Shown one piece after another: positions 23,119 to 32,300 of a DNA stretch of 64,000 nucleotides. The notes under the pieces were generated by a model, which saw only the letters and a list, made by a program, of their open reading frames with translations, ran no database searches and was not told where the DNA came from. Numbering within the stretch: the first letter of the stretch is position 1; each line of letters starts with the position of its first letter. Source of the DNA: Anaeramoeba flamelloides (taxonomy: Eukaryota; Metamonada; Anaeramoebidae); assembly GCA_027625915.1 (NCBI GenBank), contig JANTQA010000047.1:11222001-11286000 (forward strand), given 5' to 3'. The translations under genes were made by a program, and so were the position numbers.

Positions 23119-23256
23119 CTGAGCAAAGTAACAGATAGAAGAAGGAGAATAAAAAAAAAACAAGATTAAACACAATTAAAGATTTTTTATTGATTCCCTG
23201 TGACAAAAAAGGGAAAAGATTTTGATTCAAGAAAAAAGAATAAATAATTTAACAAA

Positions 23257-24021
23257 TTAATTAATGATTTCACAAACGTTATAATCGTAATCTTCATTAC
23301 CACGGCCAATAAATTCTGAATAGCAATTGTCCGTCGACTGATCGGAGTAAACTCGATAACATTTATCAGATTCTAATTTTAAATACTGTGAAATACCACC
23401 GTTATTTCTGAACTTGATTTCCCAGCTACCAGACCAGTAAATTTCGGTGTTGAATATGTCGTTGTCGTTTGGGTAAACCCATTGGTATTTTTTCAATTTA
23501 GTAGGAAAATAAGTTGACGAAGATGACAAACAATAGCTGCCATCTGAATTGCCATTTCCAAACGAGAAGTAATGGCTTCTTGTTTCGACAGAAATAATGA
23601 TAATAATTATAATGATAAAAGCGCATGTCATACACGAACACACCGCTAGTCTTTGTTGCCTTCTTTTTTGCAAGGCATTTGTGTTTACAAGCATTTGTGT
23701 TTTCTTTGTTTTCTGTGCACGATCTTTGGTTTTTTTTTGTGTAATTAAGGGATCACTTGCAGTTATTGTTTGATTATAGTAGTAACCCTGCTCCACATTA
23801 TTATCAATGTTCGTGTTCGTGTTCATATTCATATCCATATTCATATTGTTGCTCATATTGCCAAAACCACTGTTTTGGTTATTACCAGAATAATCGTAGT
23901 TATAATTGAATCCGCCCATAGTGTTATCCATATTGCTTGGCATGTCCATAGTGTTCATGTTAGTGTACGTTCCAGTGTACGTTCCCGTGTTCGTGTTAAT
24001 GTTATTTTGGGTGTTACTCAT
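23257..24021 (-). CDS. Asn/Met-rich single-pass membrane protein, unknown function
   Basis: Single-exon gene of 254 residues starting MSNTQNNINT. An in-frame TTG-type extension upstream would only add a poly-Phe run and is not preferred. Residues 1-85 are Asn/Met/Thr/Tyr-rich low complexity (NMNMDMNMNTNTN). Residues 97-125 are strongly basic (KKTKDRAQKTKKTQ ... QKRRQQRLAV). A Cys cluster (CSCMTC, 128-133) precedes one hydrophobic helix (AFIIIIIIIISV, about 134-145). The last ~105 residues form a soluble domain rich in Tyr/Trp with four Cys (164, 221, 233, 250). By the positive-inside rule this is a type II protein with an extracellular or lumenal C-terminal domain. The Cys cluster could be palmitoylated. 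No family recognised. Confidence 0.75.
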   Translation of the reverse strand: MSNTQNNINTNTGTYTGTYTNMNTMDMPSNMDNTMGGFNYNYDYSGNNQNSGFGNMSNNMNMDMNMNTNTNIDNNVEQGYYYNQTITASDPLITQKKTKDRAQKTKKTQMLVNTNALQKRRQQRLAVCSCMTCAFIIIIIIIISVETRSHYFSFGNGNSDGSYCLSSSSTYFPTKLKKYQWVYPNDNDIFNTEIYWSGSWEIKFRNNGGISQYLKLESDKCYRVYSDQSTDNCYSEFIGRGNEDYDYNVCEIIN

Positions 24022-25230
24022 TTTCTTTAAAAAAAAAAAAAAAAACAAAAAAATAAAACTTTCAGATTTGAAAAAAATGAAAAGAAAATGATTATTTTTT
24101 TGGTTTTCCTATTGGAAAAAAGTTCATGAACAAGGGTGGTTTTTTTGAATGATTCCTAGTTGTTTTTCATTCAAAAAAAAAAATTAATAATTTTTCAAAC
24201 GAAAAGAAGACAAAGAACAATTATAAAACAGAAATTGATCGAGTTATTCTTTATTTCAGTTATTGCTCAATACCTTGTAACCAAGTTAATTAATTGACTT
24301 TGCGTTTTTATTGAGTCAATTTTTTGCTTTTTAGACTTTTTAACTAACTTAGCTGTGACAACAAAACTAAACCCACTTTACCTTTGTTTGTCAAAATAGA
24401 ATAAATGTTTTCTGATCTTTTTTTTCCTATTTCTTCATTGTGAGCTTTTCACAACACAAAAAGTTTTCAACCATAATACATGAATTGGTGTGTGTCCGAA
24501 TTTTTTCCAACTTGGAAAATCAAAGTAAAATAATCTAATTCATTTCATCAATGTTAGAGATTTTTTCCTTATTATCGTCTTTGTTGAAAAGCTAAAGAAG
24601 AAAATTTCATCTTACTTTTCTCAATACTTATTAAGTAGAGTACAAGATACAAAAATGAAATTGAGTGACGATTATTGTTGTTAAAAAGTAGAAATTTTGA
24701 TTTTACAGTCAAAAATTACTTATGTGGATTGAGTTTTTCCGAAACAAGTCGTTTTTTTTTAAGGGGCTGTAATAAAACAATTATAGAGTGTTTTCTTCAC
24801 TGTACAAAGAAAATTTAAAAAGTATACACACCTTATGGTTTATTGTTCAATTTTATCAAAAAGTGAGCAAAAAAAAACTGTGTAGCGAGGGCATAAAACC
24901 ACCATTTTGAAATAAAAAAATTTTTGAAGTTTTCTTCTTGTTACGAGACTATGTTTAATTCAATTTAATATTATATCGAAATTCAGATCAATTTTGAAGC
25001 TTAACTCCTTATTTTTTTTTGAGAAAATCAAAGGTTAAACATTCAATTTGTAGAAAAATTTTTTTTAATTTTTGCCTTTAGCTTTGAAATTTTATTGATT
25101 GTTTTGAGAGATCAAAATTTTATCAAAAACTAACTCAATTTTTAGAGAAAAACTTTCAAAGTTGATCCTTCCTTTTTAAGATACTGTTAAAAATTCAAAA
25201 AAGTCTTTGAGTAAAGTAGTAAAAAAAATA

Positions 25231-25919
25231 CTGGATATGAAAATAATCTCTGACAAGATTTTTAATTGTGGGTATTAGGAAAATTGATGTTTAATTTCAT
25301 TTATTTAGAATCAAATCCTTTTTTTAAGAATCAAACTTTTCAAAATTATAACTCACCCACTTATTAGATTGATGATTAATGAAATTACACTTGTTCAAAA
25401 CAGCATTCAAACAATCAAAAAACAAGAATAAAAATTATCATCTTGCAAACTCTAGTTAACCTCTATAAAACTCGATTGTTTTTCCAAAAAAGTTGATCAA
25501 CATATGGCTATCAAAAAATTACTTGAGTATTCTAGAGACACCCTTCTTTAATGCACTTTAGGTAGGCTTTATATTTGTTTCATAAACAATTGGTTATTAA
25601 TAAAAAGGATTTGATAGAAAATAGACAAAAATTTTATTAATACTGATAAATTGCAATTTATGTTTGGAAATGTTTTACTTCATTTTCCTTTTTGAAATTT
25701 TTATGCTCAAACTTTGGATGAAGCATTTTATGAAGTCAAGTGTTAATAAACTGTGTAAAATTAGTTGTTCTTGTAAATATTATTTGTACTGGACATTTTG
25801 ATAACTAACAGTTCAAAGATTTATTAAAATGGAAATTGAACCAAAAATTTATTGAAATTTATTAGAATTTATCAGTATTCACAACTAAAAATCTTGTCCG
25901 TGATTATTTTCGTGTCCGG
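25231..25919. mobile_element. MITE family M3, copy 1 (interrupted)
   Basis: Ends read CTGGATATGAAAATAATC on the left and, reversed, CCGGACACGAAAATAATC on the right, both next to TA. The ends continue into GACAAGATTTTTAATTGTG and its complement. The body shares long blocks with 49865-50334 and 60505-60972 (CTCACCCACTTATTAGA, CTCTATAAAACTCGATTGTT, TTGATCAACATATGGCTATC). Without the insertion at 25643-25875 the element would be about 454 bp. Non-coding. Confidence 0.7.
25643..25875. mobile_element. Small MITE inserted in M3 copy 1
   Basis: Inverted ends CTGATAAATT at both sides, followed by related A+T sequence, with TA on each side (25641-25642 and 25876-25877). The copy of the host repeat at 60505-60972 reads straight through this position as CCTAATATTCACAAT, giving an empty site that confirms both the boundaries and the TA duplication. 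233 bp, non-coding. Confidence 0.75.
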
Positions 25920-26950
25920 TATTTTTTAACCTGCTATATAATTAAAAACAAATTCAGAACATTTTGCCACATTTAAAAATTGAAAAACCAAAGACAAAAT
26001 CTGTTAACTTTAAAATCAGATCCACTTTTAAGATATTAGTCGCTGACTGTATATATGACCCACACACAATAGATGGCTTTACAGTATATGGGATATTATA
26101 AAATAGATTTTCTTTTAGTTGGCAAAATTCTAATAACAAAAAAAAATTCCTTGGATTAAGTTGGCAAAAAAATCAAAATTATAAAAAAAAAATTAAGGGT
26201 TTTCAATACAAAAAAATCAATTAAAAAATAAATTTAATTTATCCTCTGTTGCAAAAATTTTAATTACCCAAAAAATAACTAAGTATATTCGATGTCATAA
26301 AAATCAAAATCAAAAATTAAAAAAAAATCACTTATTTCTTTTTGTATCTTTCCAAAGTGTTGATAATTCTCCAATTTAAAACAGTTATTAGTTAGCGGAA
26401 GTCATGTCTAAAAAATATAAAATATGAAATGTACCACAATTAAAAAAAAAACATTAATATGTAAAAAACATTTTAAAAGAGATACACTAAAGTTGAAAAA
26501 CCCTGGAATGTTTTTTTTAATTGACAGGATAAAATTTTTTAGAGAAAAGCAAGTTTTAAAAAATAGATTATATTTTTTACAAAACCCATTTCTCCAATTT
26601 TTATCTTTTAAGAAGATGAAACTAATAACCATTCAAGACTTACCGATGTTTTACTAGGATGATAAGAAAAGCACTTTAAAAAATTTCATACCTCTCTTTT
26701 TACATATTATGAAAAATATTCAATAATGTAAAGAAGCCACTTATATAAAAATTTTTATTTATGAAAAAATCACTCAAAAAATACCCACTCTTTTAAAACT
26801 ACACACTCAAAATAAGTTTTCAAAAAGTTATTACGATAACCCCCTTTTATTGTATCACGATGAGAAGTTTCTGAGTACTCTTATTTTAACTAATCCTTAA
26901 ACTTCTATTTAGAACTTTTTAAAAAGATTCAAATATAAAAAGTCTGCTCT

Positions 26951-28215
26951 TTAAGAGTGTAAGTACATTTTTCAAATTTTCAGTACCACTGTTTATGTGA
27001 AACTGAATTCTTCAAATCATTTCTTTAACCAAATATATAGGCATTAAAATAAATAAAAGAGTGTGATATATTCTAGTATAATATATTTTAATATCAACTA
27101 AAAAATGCCAATCAAACAAAAATAAAAAGAGATATCAAAAAAAAATAAATAAAAATCATTTATTTCTTGATGTTATCTGCTACATTTGATATAATTAATA
27201 ATTCTTAATTTGTTTTTATTTTTAATACAGTCAGTTCCAATTTTAAGGCACAAACTCTCAACTGAAATTAAGACACAAAAAAATGTCAAATTAAGGCACA
27301 AAATTTTGAATTTTTATTTTTACAAATTATTTTACTAGAATCTGAATTTTGTACTCAATTTGAGATTTTTATTGTGCATTATCTTTTCCTTGGAAGTTTG
27401 TACCTTAAAATTGGAACTGGCTGTACTTTATGGAAATTTTTTATTTTCTTTGGAGAATTTTTAAAAATAAATTAATTTTTATTTCTAAAGAATTTTCAAA
27501 AAGAATTTAAAAATCCTATTTTGATTCAATTCATCTAATTCTTATTTTTGTTGAAAGAAAATAAGATATTTATTAAATTATTCATCAGAAATAAAAATTT
27601 ATTTTACTAATCTCTTAGATTTTATATTTGTTTATTTTCCATTAAAATGAAAATTAAAAATAATTATGAATCTGATTGTAATTTTTTTTTAATCTTCTTT
27701 TATTTTGATTTGAATCTTTTGTCATTGTTTTTTTTGATTCAGAGAATTCAACTCCTTTATTATAACATTTAAAATAGTATTATTTATTTTGGTTTTGTTT
27801 GATAAAAATATTTGAAAAAAGAATTTTGAAAGCCAATTTGTAAAAAAATTTTTGATAAATAATGATAAATAGTTGTGGTGTGAGAAAATTCAAGGTCGAC
27901 AAATTGTTTGAATTAATCTATTATTATGAAAATAAGGAAAACAAATCATAGAAATAGTTTTCAATTGATTTTTTTTTTTTCATTTTTGATTTCAACAAAT
28001 TTATTTGGAAACGTGAGATTTTGTATTTGGCCTCTAAAAGAAAATATTTGTTTCAAAACACACCCTTTCTTGTCTATTTTTTTGGTTTAGTCTTTGATTA
28101 ATTTCACAAATTAATATAAATACATTTCTAGATCTAAAATATAATTTTTAAAACTCAAAAATTTAATCATAAAAAATCAAAAAACAACATGAAAGAATTG
28201 TATATCAGGAATTTC
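26951..28215 (-). repeat. Dispersed 1.2-kb repeat, copy B
   Basis: Reverse orientation relative to copies A and C. In reverse complement it shows GGTTAAAGAAATGATTTGAA then GAATTCAGTTTCACATAAA next to the end AAAATGTACTTAC, and further in TTGGCTTTCAAAATTCTTTT, CCAAATAAATTTGTTGAAA and TTTTAGATCTAGAAATGTAT. The distal end is not clear and may be truncated near 28215. The small MITE at 27228-27423 lies within it. Confidence 0.55.
27228..27423. mobile_element. Short Tc1/mariner-type MITE
   Basis: 196 bp with ends CAGTCAGTTCCAATTTTAAG on the left and, reversed, CAGCCAGTTCCAATTTTAAG on the right, one mismatch in 20; TA lies at both outer edges (27226-27227 and 27424-27425). The first bases resemble the ends of the elements at 2225-2744 and 55600-55998. 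The interior repeats TTAAGGCACAAA and is non-coding. Confidence 0.75.
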
Positions 28216-29117
28216 TTTCAAATTATCAAAAAAAAAACTAAACAATGAAATAAACAATAGGAGTTTTGAAAAACAATTATTACCTTTTATGACTTTTTCA
28301 TAAATAAATAATAATGGAAAAAAGAAAGACAAAGAAAAAGAAGAAAAAATGACTTTAAGATCTAATCGGTTCTGATAAATTCAACTTATATTTTAATAAT
28401 GTAAAAGTTATTGCAATAAAAAAGGGGAATGAAAAAAAAAAAAAGAAAAAAAAAATGTCTTTTTTTAAATACAAACCAAAAGTTCACAAAAAGAAAAGAA
28501 ATTTGAAATAATTAAAAACAACCAATCTACTTCAAATAAAAAAAAAAGTCAAAATTATTTGTGAGTTCTCTCGCAAACAAATAAATATTTTTTTTGAAAA
28601 TATTTTCTCCATAAAAAAATTTTTGAACATTTTATTTTTTTGATTAGATTTTATTATTAGATTTCTGTTTGTTTTCATTACCTTTTTTAGCTTGAAAAAA
28701 TTATTAAGCAAAGAAAGGAAAAGAGAATAAGAGATTCTCATCTTAGATTCACAACCTTCTAAAAAAATAAAAATTGCTCAAAAATTAAAAAAAAAAATAA
28801 GAATTGCTCTGATTATTCTAACTTAGCAATGTTATTTTTAATCTTGTTCCTCTGAAGATGAGCTATTAAAAAAGGAATTTTCTTCAATTACAAAATTGGT
28901 GTGCACTTTATTTTGATAAAGAATTTCCATTTAAAAAAATTTTTGAAACAGATTTATTAAAATTGTTTTAACTTTATTTTTTTTTCACAATTGAATTCTC
29001 AACATTTTGTAAATAATAAATTTCTAATAATCTTTGACTTTTAAGATCAAAAAGAAAAATTTTGATTACCACAAAATCAAAACTAAAGTGATTTTTAAAT
29101 TCTTTGGAACATCCTTA

Positions 29118-29203
29118 ACAACAACAACAACAACAACAACAATAACAACAACAACAACGATAATAACAGCAATAATAATAACAAAAACAACAATAATAAT
29201 ACC
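29118..29203. repeat. AAC/AAT trinucleotide microsatellite
   Basis: A run of ACA units followed by AAT units. In one frame it gives a Thr/Ile-rich open reading frame that is an artefact of the repeat. It lies about 120 bp beyond the 3' end of the cathepsin gene. Confidence 0.9.
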
Positions 29204-29319
29204 GAAACTATTTATTAGTAATGGAATGAATGTTTATGAAATTCTGTATTTTTTTTTTTTTTTTTTTTTTTGCTTGGGATTTAATTATTGAAAAAGTCTT
29301 GAAAAATGAGATACTTTCA

Positions 29320-32300
29320 TTATTTTGGTATTGCATAATAACAAATTTCTTCAATATCCAACGCATTTTGTCCACGAATTAAATTGAAGAATCCACCACC
29401 AGAACTTTCTGTAGGATTCCACTCAACTCCCCAAGAATTCCGAACAATCCAATAATTGACTTTTTGTTCTTTCGAATACCCCCACCCAACTACACTTATC
29501 CAGTGATTGTGTTTATTAGTTGGTGGCGAAATAAGAACCTTATCTCCGCCGTCCCAGGCTTCCAATTGCTCATCTGAGTACAGATGACAAGCAACTGGCC
29601 CATTTTTATAAATTTCATTCATCATGGCAGTTTCCCCAGATACCGAACCAACTGAGGATGCAAACCAACGCTTAGGATTTTCAACTGCGTAACATGGCTT
29701 ATCATAAGATGGGCATCTTTTGCAAATATTTTCTGCAGTGCACTCCATCTGTACAGCTTGATAAGGCGAACATGTTTCATGAACAGCCCCCGTTTTTTTA
29801 ATATAGGCATAAACATCACTTGGTGAACCTCCTTTAGATGACATTTGTTTGTTTGTTTTTTTGTTTGTTTAGCCAATAGAATTTAAAATATAATAGAATT
29901 AAATATTATTCATTTTGGAATTGAATGGGTTACTCTAGAGTGTATGTAATGTTTTTGGATCCCATGAAGGAATATAAAGAGTTTTTTTTCCAAAATTTTC
30001 CTTACAACAGCAAAATCCGTTTTTTCAAAAACATTCAATTTGCTGTATTCTTCTCCTGTCATGATTTAATGATGATCCAGAAGTTATTTTTGAAAAATCA
30101 ACTTTTATTATTATTGCTTTCTAAAGGCTTGATGTATACAAGTTGTGATTATTTTTTATGAAATACTCAGAAATCAATTTTCGATTATAGTCAAAAAAAG
30201 AATATGAATCATATTAGTTTACTCTGAAATCATTGGGACAAATCCGAATTTTAATTTACTTTTTTAAGTTTTTGTTATTATAAATTTTATTGACAAAATT
30301 TTTTAAAATGTGTAAAGCCATCCTCAAAAGGCGAGGAAGAAAAAGTTTTTAAAAAGTCTTGTTAAACTGTTTTGTCCACCTTTTTAAAAGTGTTTGAGTA
30401 ATATTTTTTAAAACTTGAGATCATCACTTTTTAAAAATCACTTTGTTTTCTTAATAAACCATTTTCCAGCCAAAGAACCCAGTTGTTATGAAGGAAGTGA
30501 ATTAAATGTGTTTAAAGGCTTTGCATCGATATTAGAAAAAAAAAATAATTTTTGAAAATTTCAAAATTGAAATCATTTTTTCACTTTACTTTTTTTATTT
30601 TTTTGATTTTTTTTTAGAGGTAATTCATCTGCAAATTTTTTTTTTGCAAGATCGATAGTCAACTTGGTAAAAACGTGTTATTCTAATGTTATTGAAATAG
30701 TGAAAATTATTGTAGAGAAAAATATTTATTTCTATTGGAATTTTATTTTGGATCTTCGATTAGAAGAACAAAACGAACATTGTTGTTTTTCTCAATGAGT
30801 TTTCCTAAGAATTTGAGTTTTTTAATTTTTAAGAAAATCTATTGATTTATTGGCTTTAAATTCAGACGGTTATCAACTATTATTTGATGTATATTATTCT
30901 GCATATTTCTTATTTGTTCTTCCAAGGTTAAATTATAAATAATAATTGATATTTAAAAAAAATGTTTTTTTTGGATAGCCACTTTGACAGAAACAAGATT
31001 TATTTTTTTTATTGGCTGACTTTTTTTTTTTTTTTTTTTTTTTTTGAACAATGTGTTAATTTTTCCATTCTATTTTTAAATCACATATGATACAAATTAA
31101 TAAAATTGTAATTTTGAGAAGATTGGAATCAAAAAAAAACAGAATAAAATTAAATGGTATTTAGATTTTAAATGGGTAAAAAAAAAATCATCTATTGATC
31201 TGCTTTATTTTTACCAATGAACCCACAGAGAGATCTTGGGGATTACACAGAAAATGAAAATGAAAATTTTGTAAAGGATTACCTCATATTTGTTTAAAAT
31301 TTTGATTTATTTTCTTCTGTCCCAAATATAACTGACTAAAAATTGAAAATAAAAAAAATGGAAATTTCTAATCTCTCTTGATCGGTATTTTCTCAAATAT
31401 AAATTCAAATCTATATGCCATCATCTTTTCAAAGCAGATCTTTTAAATTACATATATATTTTTTCTTATTAAGAAACTTCCTTATTGTTTTTGATAATAA
31501 TGATTTGAAATAATAATTTTGTAATAACGTTCGGTAATATTCAGTTAGGGCTAAACTTTCTGTAATCAGTTTTTGAATTTTTTTTTATTGTCAAAAAATT
31601 TTACAAAGCTCACAAATACAACTTTTAAAATGAAACTTTTCCATTTTTAATTTTATTTTTATTTTTAAAAGTTGCTTAATTTTTAGGATTAGAGAAAAAT
31701 TATGAATTGGAAAGAATAATTCTGATAAAGATTTTTATAAAATTATTCTTTTTTCTTTTTTCTGTTTGCAAATTTTTTAACAAGATATCTTTGACTTTCA
31801 GATCAAAGATTCTACTTTTCGACAGCCACTTTTGATAGACAATAACATTTTTTCATCTGGCATCTAATCCTTAAGTACTATTCATATTTTGTGGTATTAC
31901 TTTAATGAATACCTTAATAAAAACAATTCTCTATTATAGCGGGATAGACCTGGGATGCTGCCCTATCACACAACATAAGTATACCAACTCGGATAAAAAA
32001 TGAGCTACCACAGTGTGATATCTATGAAATATGACATTTATCACATTTTTTTTTTTTTTATTATTATTTTTTTCAGTGTGATAAATCTGTATCACGCGTG
32101 CTAAGAAGTGTGAAATAGATGTGTTAACTTAGCGCTCTTGAGAGAATTTTATCACGCATAAATTTTTATGAGGGGAACAACATATTTATTGACTTCAAAG
32201 AATGTTGAGCCTAGATTTCTTGTTGAAATTTAAAATTTAGGTTTTTTTTTTTTCGGAAATTTGTTGTTTGGTACAAAATTTTCAAAATTTACCTTGAAAA

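Larger units (their letters stand above)
16602..23256. other. Gene-poor stretch upstream of the anoctamin gene
   Basis: The first ~120 bp separate the anoctamin start from a plus-strand coding-like island at 16721 and could be a shared promoter. Short coding-like islands occur at 16721-16834 (+), 17596-17769 (-), 18815-18997 (+) and 22780-23118 (-). A segmental duplication covers 19670-22240. Family F fragments lie at 19340-19640 and 21590-21740, and a long A-tract runs from about 21036 to 21080. Otherwise nothing recognisable. Confidence 0.6.
24022..29319. other. Gene-free, repeat-rich stretch
   Basis: No convincing gene. Holds a TA-flanked MITE (25231-25919) with another inside it (25643-25875), copy B of the 1.2-kb repeat on the minus strand (26951-28215) with a small MITE inside it (27228-27423), and an AAC/AAT microsatellite at about 29118-29200 that produces a false Thr-rich frame. 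The rest is low-complexity A+T sequence. Confidence 0.65.

Noticed and set aside
29034-29291. Thr/Ile-rich 85-codon frame
   Set aside because: Produced by the AAC/AAT microsatellite followed by a T-tract.
31930-32170. Palindromic TATCACAC-rich patch with higher G+C, considered as an RNA gene
   Set aside because: No cloverleaf or known RNA motif could be drawn. It lies inside the cathepsin intron element and more likely represents repeat ends.
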